From NCBI GenBank assembly GCA_900556885.1, contig UNSQ01000018.1, positions 1-14,070 on the forward strand: a stretch of 14,070 bases of DNA, in the 5' to 3' direction. The translations under genes and the position numbers were made by a program. This stretch comes from Candidatus Saccharimonadota bacterium. GTDB taxonomy: Bacteria; Patescibacteriota; Saccharimonadia; Saccharimonadales; Saccharimonadaceae. Under the pieces are notes generated by a model. It saw nothing but the letters and a program-made list of their open reading frames with translations, was not told the origin of the DNA and did not search any database. This document shows positions 6,077 through 14,070 of this stretch, one piece after another; position 1 is the stretch's first letter, and every line of letters begins with the position of its first letter.

Positions 6077-7233
6077 TTATTTGGGGAGTACTTTTAGGGC
6101 TATTTGTTCTCATTTTATTGGTGGTTTTGCATGAATTAGGTCATGCTATTGTCGCTAAGAGAAACGGCGTCAAGGTTGAGGAATTTGGGATCGGATTTCC
6201 GCCTGCCGCAAAAAAATGGAAGGTAAAGCGAAGCTTCTTGGGTGAGGACGTAACGTTTAGCTTGAATTGGCTGCCGCTTGGTGGTTTTGTCAGATTGAAA
6301 GGTGAATATGATTCCGCAAAAGGCGAGGGCACATATGGCGGTTCGACGTTTTGGGTGAAGACGAAAATCTTGCTGGCTGGCGTCGTGATGAACTGGATAA
6401 CTGCGATTGTTTTGTTCACGATTCTTGCGGTAATTGGTATGCCGAAAATCCTGTCGAACCAAGTTCAATTGCCATTTGACACAGAGGTTAGGCGTTCACC
6501 AGTGGCGATAGCGAAAGTTACGCCAGGTTCGCCTGCCGATAAAGCTGGGCTTAAGATTAATGATCAATTGATGCAAATAAATAATCAACCGCTTACAGAG
6601 GCGGGAAAGTTGCCAATTGTAACGAAGGAGAATGCTGGCAAAAAAATCAATGTCAAGTACAAGCGTGACGGCAAAGAATCGGCTGTTGACGTCCAGCTGA
6701 ATGATGAAAAGTCCGTGAAGGGAAGCGGATATCTGGGCGTTATTCCGGGGCAGACGGAGAAAATGTATAGCACGTGGTCGGCGCCTATTGTGGGTGTGGC
6801 GACTACTGGGCAATTGTCATACGAAACAGTCAAAGGCGTTGGTGTGCTATTAGTAAAAACCGTGCACGGATCAATTGGGCAAATATTCGGTTCTGCAGAA
6901 TCAAAAGAATCTGCAAGAGCTGATTTGGCCTCTGTCAGTGGGAGCGTAGCAGGACCAATTGGCATACTGGGAGTATTATTCCCGTCAGTCGTTAATTCTG
7001 GAATTGAGCAAATCATTTTCGTAGCGGCGTTAATTTCACTGACGCTGGCTGTGATGAACATTTTACCAATCCCAGCGCTTGACGGCGGTCGCTGGTTCAC
7101 GATGACAATTTTCCGCTTATTTAAGAAAGATCTGACGAAAGAACGTGAAGAAAATATTCAGGCAACCGGTATGTTGATCCTATTAATCTTAACAATTTTG
7201 GTGACGATCAGTGATGTTGGAAAACTCTTCTAA
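6073..7233 (+). CDS. rseP: RseP-type site-2 intramembrane zinc protease (M50)
   Basis: A membrane metalloprotease (386 aa) of peptidase family M50B that cleaves transmembrane substrates such as anti-sigma factors or leftover signal peptides. The first membrane helix holds HELGH (H20, E21, H24). A second membrane segment spans about 97-122. One PDZ domain lies at about 143-212 (VAIAKVTPGSPADKAGLKINDQLMQIN in two parts). The third segment carries MNILPIPALDGGR (328-340), where D337 is the third zinc ligand. A final helix is at 366-380. E. coli RseP has two PDZ domains and about 450 residues, so this is the shorter single-PDZ form. The start overlaps the uppS stop as ATGA. Its partner substrates are not in the window. 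The following CPBP gene overlaps its end by 20 bases. Confidence 0.94.
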   Translation: MIIWGVLLGLFVLILLVVLHELGHAIVAKRNGVKVEEFGIGFPPAAKKWKVKRSFLGEDVTFSLNWLPLGGFVRLKGEYDSAKGEGTYGGSTFWVKTKILLAGVVMNWITAIVLFTILAVIGMPKILSNQVQLPFDTEVRRSPVAIAKVTPGSPADKAGLKINDQLMQINNQPLTEAGKLPIVTKENAGKKINVKYKRDGKESAVDVQLNDEKSVKGSGYLGVIPGQTEKMYSTWSAPIVGVATTGQLSYETVKGVGVLLVKTVHGSIGQIFGSAESKESARADLASVSGSVAGPIGILGVLFPSVVNSGIEQIIFVAALISLTLAVMNILPIPALDGGRWFTMTIFRLFKKDLTKEREENIQATGMLILLILTILVTISDVGKLF

Positions 7234-8020
7234 GAAATTAAAAAACCGCAAATGGTGGCTGATTTTGGCGCTCCCAGCTTGGGTTTATGGCGTATTTTTG
7301 GCGGTGGAAGTTGTTGTTTCATTGGCGGTCGGTGCTTTGATAAAAATCGGCGTACCTCTCAATTCTGCGAATCCAGTTGTTGTTAATACGGTGCTTTCGG
7401 TTGTCGCATATATTTTGTCGCTAATTATCGTGATTGGTGTGCCGTTTTTGGTTAAGAAGCGCCGAACAACTTTGAGCAATTTGGGCGTGAATGACTGGCC
7501 AACGTTTTTGGAAATATTCATTTCTCCGTTTGCTTTCGTGGCGTACTTTTTACTAACAATGGTCACGATGAGTATCGCCAGAGTTGTTTTCTTAGTGGAT
7601 ATGCAGCAAAAGCAGGTCATACCATTTAGTCAGAGCATGCTGGCGACTCATTGGCAATTTATCATGGCGTTTGTTGTGTTGGTGGTGCTGGCGCCGATTG
7701 TTGAGGAGCTTTTATATCGCGGATATCTTTATGGCAAGTTGCGTAATTCTTTCTCGATTTGGCTATCAATTATCGTAACAAGCATAGCGTTTGGCGCGGC
7801 ACATCTTTGGGTTGGTCCAGATTCACCATTGCAATGGGCGGTGGCAGTTGATACATTTACTTTAAGCTTGGTTATGTGTGCGACCAGGGAATACACTGGC
7901 GCAATTTGGGTGCCGATTATGATGCATATGGCGAAAAACGGAATAGCTTTTTATTTCTTGTTTGTCAATACGGGCGCAATTAATCAGACGGAATCGTTAT
8001 TGCCATTTATATTTATGTAA
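7214..8020 (+). CDS. CPBP family intramembrane metalloprotease (CAAX protease-like)
   Basis: A polytopic membrane protein (268 aa) with the three CPBP/Rce1-type motifs: EELLYRG at 164-170 (E164, E165, R169), FGAAH at 193-197, and MHMAKN at 237-242 (H238, N242). About seven or eight hydrophobic segments are visible, starting with WWLILALPAWVYGVFLA. Bacterial members are glutamate proteases of uncertain substrate, in some cases tied to bacteriocin maturation or immunity. The start is ambiguous: GTG 7211, ATG 7214 and TTG 7217 are consecutive codons. ATG 7214 was chosen because it is the only ATG, with a weak GGTGA at 7200-7204. It overlaps the M50 gene by 20 bases, so the two intramembrane proteases are made together. 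Confidence 0.9.
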   Translation: MLENSSKKLKNRKWWLILALPAWVYGVFLAVEVVVSLAVGALIKIGVPLNSANPVVVNTVLSVVAYILSLIIVIGVPFLVKKRRTTLSNLGVNDWPTFLEIFISPFAFVAYFLLTMVTMSIARVVFLVDMQQKQVIPFSQSMLATHWQFIMAFVVLVVLAPIVEELLYRGYLYGKLRNSFSIWLSIIVTSIAFGAAHLWVGPDSPLQWAVAVDTFTLSLVMCATREYTGAIWVPIMMHMAKNGIAFYFLFVNTGAINQTESLLPFIFM

Positions 8021-8031
8021 AGGAGAAAAAT

Positions 8032-9279
8032 ATGCGAATGACACAACTTTTTACTAGAACTTTGAAGCAGGCGCCAGCTGGCGAGGTTGCACGAAACGCC
8101 CAGCTTTTGATTCGTGCTGGCTACGTGCATAAAACGATGGCGGGCGTGTATTCGTTTTTGCCGTTGGGTTTGAGGGTTCTTGAAAATATTAAGCAAATTG
8201 TTCGCGAGGAAATGGATAAGGTCGATAGCCAGGAATTGGTGATGAGTACTTTGCAGCGAAAGGAATTGTGGCAAGAAACTGGTCGTTGGAGTGATGAATT
8301 GGTCGACGTTTGGTTTAAGTCTAAATTGCAAGACGGCACGGATATAGGCTTTGGTTGGACGCACGAGGAGCCGATTGTTGATCTTCTTCGCAATTACTTA
8401 AAGAGCTACAAAGATTTGCCAATTAGCGTTTATCAATTCCAGAATAAATTGCGAAACGAACTTCGCGCTAAGAGTGGAATTATGCGTGGTCGTGAATTTG
8501 TGATGAAGGATATGTATTCGATTCACGACAGCAAGGAGAGTTTGGATAATTATTACAATTCAGTCATCGAGGCGTATAAGCGTTGTTATGATCGATTTGG
8601 AATTGGCGATGAAACGTATGTGACGTTTGCTTCTGGCGGCGCTTTCACGAAGTTTAGCCATGAGTTTCAGACGATTTGCGACGCTGGCGAGGATTATATT
8701 TATCTTCATCGTGGCAAAAATATTGCTGTTAATGAAGAAGTTTTGGACGAGGCAATTGAGGAGCTAGGCGTCGATCGTAGTGAGTTGGAAAAGGTGAAGA
8801 CTGCCGAAGTTGGCAATATCTTTAATTTCGGCACGCAGAAATCCGAAGAAATGAAGTTGGTATTTACTGACGCCGAAGGTAAAGAGCGATACGCTTATAT
8901 GGGAAGCTATGGCATTGGAATTACGCGAGTTATGGGCGTGATTGTTGAGAAGTTCGCTGACGATAAAGGTTTGGTTTGGCCAGAAAATATTGCGCCGTTT
9001 AAGGTTCATATTGTGGCAATTGGTGAAAAAGGACAGGAATTGGCGGGTAAGTTTTATGACGAGATGGCTAATAACGGCGTCGATGCGCTACTTGATGATC
9101 GCGACGAGCGTCCAGGCGTGAAATTTGCTGATGCTGAGCTGATGGGATTGCCGTGGCGGATAACGATTGGCGATCGAGCGATTGACGGTGATGGCTTGTT
9201 TGAATTGACGGAACGAGCAACTGGCGAAACGCGAAAAATGGATTATCAGCAATTGATGGACTTTTGCTTGAGTCGGTAA
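8032..9279 (+). CDS. proS: Prolyl-tRNA synthetase, short form without editing insert
   Basis: Class II synthetase that charges tRNA-Pro. At 415 aa it has the catalytic domain with the THEEP segment (110-114), motif 2 (KLRNELRAKSGIMRGREFVMKD, about 139-160, in two parts) and motif 3 (GSYGIGITRVMG, 291-302), followed by the anticodon-binding domain (VHIVAIGEKGQ... LLDDRDERPGVKFADAELMGLP). In E. coli-type enzymes (about 570 aa) an INS editing domain of about 180 residues sits between motifs 2 and 3. Here the corresponding stretch is only a short linker region (about 220-285), so hydrolysis of mischarged Ala-tRNA-Pro cannot occur in cis. Similar short forms are known in alphaproteobacteria and mitochondria. 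AAGGAG (8020-8025) supports ATG 8032, and the second ATG at 8038 is possible. It closes the frr cluster. Confidence 0.96.
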   Translation: MRMTQLFTRTLKQAPAGEVARNAQLLIRAGYVHKTMAGVYSFLPLGLRVLENIKQIVREEMDKVDSQELVMSTLQRKELWQETGRWSDELVDVWFKSKLQDGTDIGFGWTHEEPIVDLLRNYLKSYKDLPISVYQFQNKLRNELRAKSGIMRGREFVMKDMYSIHDSKESLDNYYNSVIEAYKRCYDRFGIGDETYVTFASGGAFTKFSHEFQTICDAGEDYIYLHRGKNIAVNEEVLDEAIEELGVDRSELEKVKTAEVGNIFNFGTQKSEEMKLVFTDAEGKERYAYMGSYGIGITRVMGVIVEKFADDKGLVWPENIAPFKVHIVAIGEKGQELAGKFYDEMANNGVDALLDDRDERPGVKFADAELMGLPWRITIGDRAIDGDGLFELTERATGETRKMDYQQLMDFCLSR

Positions 9280-9290
9280 TGCTGATTATA

Positions 9291-9319
9291 TTGACATAAT
9301 AAATAGCGATTGATATACT
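9291..9319 (+). promoter_or_regulatory. Promoter of greA
   Basis: Consensus TTGACA (9291-9296), 17-base spacer, TATACT (9314-9319), and an extended TGA (9311-9313). It starts 12 bases after the proS stop. Transcription would begin near 9326 and leave a leader of about 86 bases. Confidence 0.85.
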
Positions 9320-9334
9320 CAGATAGACTTAATC

Positions 9335-9405
9335 AAGACTAATTAAAAACACTATATTTAGTGTAGACCGTAAGACTAATACCACTACATACAGTAGAGG
9401 AGGAG
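9335..9405 (+). promoter_or_regulatory. Structured greA leader with hairpin and repeats
   Basis: ACACTA (9349-9354) and TAGTGT (9359-9364) form a perfect six-base-pair hairpin with a TATT loop. CTAC (9385-9388) and GTAG (9394-9397) can form a second small stem that touches the AGGAGG ribosome binding site (9398-9403). AAGACTAAT occurs twice, at 9335-9343 and 9372-9380. No T tract follows the first hairpin, so it is not an obvious terminator. Regulation is possible but not shown. Confidence 0.35.
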
Positions 9406-9411
9406 ATTTTT

Positions 9412-9867
9412 ATGAAAAAAACTTATCAAATTACAGAAGCCGGGAAGGCTGATTTAGAAAAAGAATTGGCAGAGTTGAAAGGCCGACGTGGCGAAATTGC
9501 TGAAAAAATTGCGGCAGCGCGAGATTTTGGCGACTTGAGCGAAAACGCGGAATATGACGCTGCGCGCGAAGAGCAGGGCTTGGTGGAAACGCGAATTTTG
9601 GAAATTGAAGATATTCTGCAGAACGCCGAAATTATTAAATCCAACGGCAGCTCAAGCGTTGGCTTGGGTAGCACAGTCGAATTGCAATGCCCAGAAAGAA
9701 CTGTATCTTACACGGTGGTTGGGCCAGTTGAAGCCGATCCGTTGGCTGGACGAATCTCAGATCAGTCGCCAATTGGTAAAGAATTGATTGGTAAGAAAAT
9801 CGGCGATGAAGTTACAATTAAAACTCCAAAAGCCGAAATTACCTACATTATTAAGTCGATATCTTAA
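9412..9867 (+). CDS. greA: Transcription elongation factor GreA
   Basis: GreA (151 aa) enters the RNA polymerase secondary channel and stimulates cleavage of backtracked RNA. The N-terminal coiled coil contains ARDFGDLSENAEYDAAREEQ, where D41 and E44 are the catalytic acidic residues at its tip. The C-terminal FKBP-like domain follows (VELQCPERTVSYTVVGPVEAD, SPIGKELIGKKIGDEV). Length matches the family (about 158). ATG 9412 has an unusually strong AGGAGG at 9398-9403. It has its own promoter and no evident terminator before lysS, so some read-through into lysS is likely. Confidence 0.97.
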   Translation: MKKTYQITEAGKADLEKELAELKGRRGEIAEKIAAARDFGDLSENAEYDAAREEQGLVETRILEIEDILQNAEIIKSNGSSSVGLGSTVELQCPERTVSYTVVGPVEADPLAGRISDQSPIGKELIGKKIGDEVTIKTPKAEITYIIKSIS

Positions 9868-9887
9868 GTCTGGCGAGATCTGTAGCA

Positions 9888-9903
9888 TATAATGTGCTAT
9901 AAT
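9888..9903 (+). promoter_or_regulatory. Tandem -10 boxes before lysS
   Basis: Two perfect TATAAT boxes ten bases apart, at 9888-9893 and 9898-9903. The second is preceded by TGC (9895-9897). From the second box ten bases remain to ATG 9914, so the leader would be about three or four bases and contains no Shine-Dalgarno. The first box would give a leader of about 14 bases, also without one. Confidence 0.65.
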
Positions 9904-9913
9904 TATCTCTGTT

Positions 9914-11416
9914 ATGGCTACACTTCAAGATTATCGCAATGAACGACTACGAAAACTGGAAACATTACGTCAATTAGGCGTTGAACCATATCCAGCAAAA
10001 TCAGAACGAACTCATACTTGTGCTGAGGTTTTGTCTAAGTATGATGAGCTAGCTGGTAAGGAAGTTGTTGTTGCGGGTCGTGTGGCGTCTATTCGCAGTT
10101 TTGGCAAATTGGCGTTTATTAAATTACGCGATCAATCTGGTGATGTGCAGCTTTACTTGCAACGTGATGACGTGGCGGAATTAGATGCTGTGCGCGGCGT
10201 GCTTGGAATAAAACAGCTTAAATTGCTAGACACGGGCGATTTTATTGAGGCGAAGGGTATAATGACCACCACACAAACGGGAGAAAAATCCGTTGGCGTG
10301 CGCGAGATCAGACTATTGACTAAATCGTTAAGGCCAATGCCGGAAAAATTAGAGAACAAGGAAGAGCGCTTGCGCCGACGTTATGTTGATATGAATGTCA
10401 ATCCCGAAGTTCGCGAGCGATTCATTCGCCGAAGTAAGTTTTGGCAAGCAACGCGAGATTATTTGAATAGTCATGGATTCATTGAGATTAATGTTCCTGT
10501 TTTGGAGCACACAACTGGCGGTGCGGACGCGAACCCATTTGTGACGCATATGGATGCGCTGGGCGATCAGCAGTTTTATTTGCGAATTAGCCATGAATTG
10601 CCATTGAAGCGATTGATTGGCGCTGGATTTGAGAAAGTTTATGATCTCGGTCCGCGTTTTCGCAATGAAAATTATTCGGACGAGCATTTGCCGGAGCATA
10701 TTGCTATGGAGTGGTACGCGGCTTACTGGGACTGGAAGCAGGGAATGCGTTTTATGGAGTCGATGTATAAAGATGTGCTTCAGAAGACTTTTGGTACTCT
10801 GCAATTCCAATTGGGCAAATTCAACGTTGATATGAGTGGCGAGTGGGAAGTTTGGGATTATGCCGAAGTTATTCGCAAGCATTACGGAATCGATGTTTAT
10901 GACACGACAATTGAAGAAGTTGCCGCTAAACTGAAAGAATATAATTTGGAAGTCGAAAAAACTGACTCTATCCCACGCAGCATTGATAAATTATGGAAGA
11001 ATATTCGTAAAGATGTTGCTGGTCCGGTTTGGTTGGTGAACACGCCGAAGTTTATTAGTCCATTGTCAAAGACTAATCCAGAAAATCCAGAGACGGTGGA
11101 GCGTTTTCAGCCAGTGATCGCTGGTTCTGAATTGGGCAATGGATTCTCTGAGTTGAATGATCCGATTGACCAGCTAAATCGTTTTCTTGAGCAGCAGCAA
11201 ATGCGTGACGCTGGTGATGAGGAAGCGATGATGCTTGATATTGATTACGTCGAGATGTTGGAATATGGAATGCCGCCGGCTTGCGGTTGGGGATATTCTG
11301 AGCGAGTATTCTGGATTTTCGAGGGCGTTACAGCGCGTGAAGGTGTGCCGTTCCCGCAGCTTAAGAGCGAAATTGACGAAACAACTCGGGCAATTTATCC
11401 GCAAGTCAACTTGTAA
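9914..11416 (+). CDS. lysS: Lysyl-tRNA synthetase, class II
   Basis: Charges tRNA-Lys (500 aa, normal for class II LysRS). The N-terminal OB-fold anticodon domain spans about 50-140 (VVVAGRVASIRSFGKLAFIKL, read in two parts). Motif 1 is near 189-209 (IEINVPVLEHTTGGADANPF), motif 2 is FRNENYSDEHLPEHIAMEWY (249-268), and motif 3 is GWGYSERVFWIFEG (458-471). PFPQLK then stands where E. coli has FPAMR. The start ATG 9914 begins MATLQDYRNERLRKLETLRQ, typical of the family, and has no Shine-Dalgarno. A promoter -10 lies just upstream, so the mRNA is nearly leaderless. The stop is followed within four bases by the next promoter. Confidence 0.95.
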   Translation: MATLQDYRNERLRKLETLRQLGVEPYPAKSERTHTCAEVLSKYDELAGKEVVVAGRVASIRSFGKLAFIKLRDQSGDVQLYLQRDDVAELDAVRGVLGIKQLKLLDTGDFIEAKGIMTTTQTGEKSVGVREIRLLTKSLRPMPEKLENKEERLRRRYVDMNVNPEVRERFIRRSKFWQATRDYLNSHGFIEINVPVLEHTTGGADANPFVTHMDALGDQQFYLRISHELPLKRLIGAGFEKVYDLGPRFRNENYSDEHLPEHIAMEWYAAYWDWKQGMRFMESMYKDVLQKTFGTLQFQLGKFNVDMSGEWEVWDYAEVIRKHYGIDVYDTTIEEVAAKLKEYNLEVEKTDSIPRSIDKLWKNIRKDVAGPVWLVNTPKFISPLSKTNPENPETVERFQPVIAGSELGNGFSELNDPIDQLNRFLEQQQMRDAGDEEAMMLDIDYVEMLEYGMPPACGWGYSERVFWIFEGVTAREGVPFPQLKSEIDETTRAIYPQVNL

Positions 11417-11419
11417 TTT

Positions 11420-11428
11420 TGCTATAAT
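11420..11428 (+). promoter_or_regulatory. Extended -10 promoter for leaderless DUF2207 gene
   Basis: TGCTATAAT begins four bases after the lysS stop and ends six bases before ATG 11435. A start seven bases after the -10 falls on the A of the ATG. The 16-base string TTTGCTATAATTAAAG (11418-11433) recurs exactly at 13201-13216. Confidence 0.75.
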
Positions 11429-11434
11429 TAAAGC

Positions 11435-13198
<1,764 letters not shown>

Positions 13199-13202
13199 AA
13201 TT

Positions 13203-13211
13203 TGCTATAAT
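13203..13211 (+). promoter_or_regulatory. Extended -10 promoter before the CNNM-type gene
   Basis: TGCTATAAT ends seven bases before the ATG at 13219. It sits in the same 16-base string found upstream of the DUF2207 gene. The predicted transcription start is at 13218-13219, directly on that ATG. Confidence 0.7.
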
Positions 13212-13218
13212 TAAAGAT

Positions 13219-13296
13219 ATGGATTTTTTATTGGAGTTATTTTCTGGCAGGATGTTTTTAGCTACGATTCAGAGTAGAGGTTATAATTATGTCTGA
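13219..13296 (+). CDS. Possible 25-codon leaderless ORF upstream of the CNNM-type gene
   Basis: An ATG at the predicted transcription start opens a 25-codon frame (MDFLLELFSGRMF... ending GYNYV). It stops at TGA 13294-13296, eight bases into the next gene. It has the same promoter-to-ATG geometry as the real leaderless gene DUF2207. It may be a translated leader peptide that couples to the next gene, or only the 5' untranslated region with a chance ATG. The product has no recognisable family. Confidence 0.4.
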   Translation: MDFLLELFSGRMFLATIQSRGYNYV

Positions 13297-14070
13297 TGTT
13301 TTATTATGGCTGGCGGCGGCTGTTCTATTGGCGCTTTCTGGGCTATTTTCCGGTCTGAATATTGGTTTAATGATGGCACGACCAGACGACCTAAAGCGAA
13401 AGGCCAGGCAGGGCGACAAAATTGCGGCGCGAGTATATCGATATCGAAAAGACGGCTATTATTTGATTTTCTGTATTTTGCTCGGCAACGTCGGCGTGAA
13501 TACCGCGATGTCAATTTTACTTGGCAACATGACGAATGGCGTGGTTGGTGGCTTGATTGCGACACTCCTCATTACGATGTTTGGCGAGATTTTGCCGCAG
13601 GCGATTTTCTCGCAGCGTGGATATCGATTTGTGCGATATTTCTTTTGGCTGCTTGATGTGATTTACGTGCTATTTTGGCCGCTTGCTCAGCCGATGTCGA
13701 AATTGTTGAATCGCTGGCTGGGTAAGGAAACGCCGCAATTATATTCTCATCAGGAGTTGGAGGAGATCATTCATGAGCACGCCGTTAGGTCTGACAGTCC
13801 GGTTGATTATGATGAAAGTCGAATCGCGGCGGGAGCGCTACAGTTTAGTAAAAAGACGGCTGGCGATTTGGTTACGCCGATGAGCGAGGTTTTTGTCGTG
13901 GATTTGGATGACGAGCTGGATGCAACTCTACTCGCTCAGATTAAGCACGCTGGACATTCGCGAATTCCAGTTCAATCTGACGGGGAATTGGTCGGAGTTT
14001 TATACGTGAAGGATGTCGTTGGACGAGATTTGCCGTTGCCAATTAGCCAATTGTACCGCGATAAAATTTA
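13289..14070 (+). CDS. CNNM/CorC-type membrane protein with CBS domain (3' end outside window)
   Basis: The frame from ATG 13289 stays open to the window end (260 codons seen). Residues 1-150 form a CNNM transmembrane domain (DUF21): WLAAAVLLALSGLFSGLNIGLM (first helix, in two parts), LLGNVGVNTAMSILLGN, and FGEILPQAIFSQRG (98-111), close to the GEIIPQAICS motif of CNNM proteins. A CBS domain begins near 194 (LVTPMSEVFVVDLDDELD ... GHSRIPVQSDGELVGVLYVKDVV). Relatives (CorC/HlyC, CNNM) take part in magnesium or cobalt export or sodium-coupled transport; the ion here cannot be read. GAGG at 13277-13280 is eight bases before the ATG. Whether a second CBS and a CorC_HlyC domain follow is not visible. 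Confidence 0.9.
   Translation, partial: MSDVLLWLAAAVLLALSGLFSGLNIGLMMARPDDLKRKARQGDKIAARVYRYRKDGYYLIFCILLGNVGVNTAMSILLGNMTNGVVGGLIATLLITMFGEILPQAIFSQRGYRFVRYFFWLLDVIYVLFWPLAQPMSKLLNRWLGKETPQLYSHQELEEIIHEHAVRSDSPVDYDESRIAAGALQFSKKTAGDLVTPMSEVFVVDLDDELDATLLAQIKHAGHSRIPVQSDGELVGVLYVKDVVGRDLPLPISQLYRDKI

Noticed and set aside
9285..9300. ATTAT/ATAAT inverted repeat around the greA -35
   Set aside because: The arms are only five A/T bases, expected by chance in an AT-rich promoter, unlike the palindrome at 1486-1498.
13282..13287. TATAAT one base before the CNNM-type ATG, as a promoter
   Set aside because: It is too close to the ATG: transcription would begin inside the gene. The box at 13206-13211 has better geometry.
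13287..13656. Open frames of 92 (minus) and 116 (plus) codons over the start of the last gene
   Set aside because: They overlap the CNNM-type frame starting at 13289, which has clear domain motifs and stays open to the window end.

Overview
The window reads as a chromosomal housekeeping segment from a small-genome bacterium, most likely a Patescibacteria/CPR member and, among those, Saccharibacteria (TM7)-like. This placement is inference from gene content and order; no 16S gene or taxon-specific marker is present. The hints are a short EF-Ts, a prolyl-tRNA synthetase without its editing insert, a 111-aa protein resembling the DUF5663 families of these lineages, a DUF2207 membrane protein, and a collapsed frr-uppS-rseP-proS cluster that lacks the pyrH, cdsA and dxr genes often found there. 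TGA is used as a normal stop (uppS and the gene before it), which argues against the UGA=Gly code of Gracilibacteria/Absconditabacteria. No rRNA, tRNA, CRISPR array, insertion sequence or attachment site was seen.

Layout. (1) 1-1467: rpsB-tsf with a promoter at the left edge, a possible leader hairpin and a hairpin terminator. (2) 1462-3273: an independent two-gene unit with an excellent extended -10/-35 promoter overlapped by a symmetrical candidate operator. It encodes a 428-aa highly charged coiled-coil protein of unknown function and the 111-aa DUF5663-like protein, and ends at a bidirectional terminator. (3) 3272-4324, minus strand: recF, starting at a GTG placed just after its own -10 box. 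(4) 4384-9279: frr, a small nucleotidyltransferase-like gene, uppS, an RseP-type site-2 protease, a CPBP/CAAX protease and proS, nearly all overlapping or tightly spaced. (5) 9291-9867: greA with its own strong promoter and a structured leader. (6) 9888-14070: lysS, a DUF2207 membrane protein and a CNNM-type membrane protein cut by the window end. Each of these is preceded by a TGCTATAAT box only a few bases before a start codon.

How it works together. Most of the window serves translation (S2, EF-Ts, RRF, ProRS, LysRS) and transcript elongation or repair (GreA, RecF). A membrane and envelope group (UppS, two intramembrane proteases, DUF2207, CNNM) is interleaved. Two translation-initiation modes appear. 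Most genes with room for a leader carry Shine-Dalgarno sites. recF, lysS, the DUF2207 gene and a 25-codon ORF before the CNNM gene appear leaderless or nearly so, with near-identical TGCTATAAT promoters. The most unfamiliar part is the coiled-coil/DUF5663-like cassette with its palindromic promoter.
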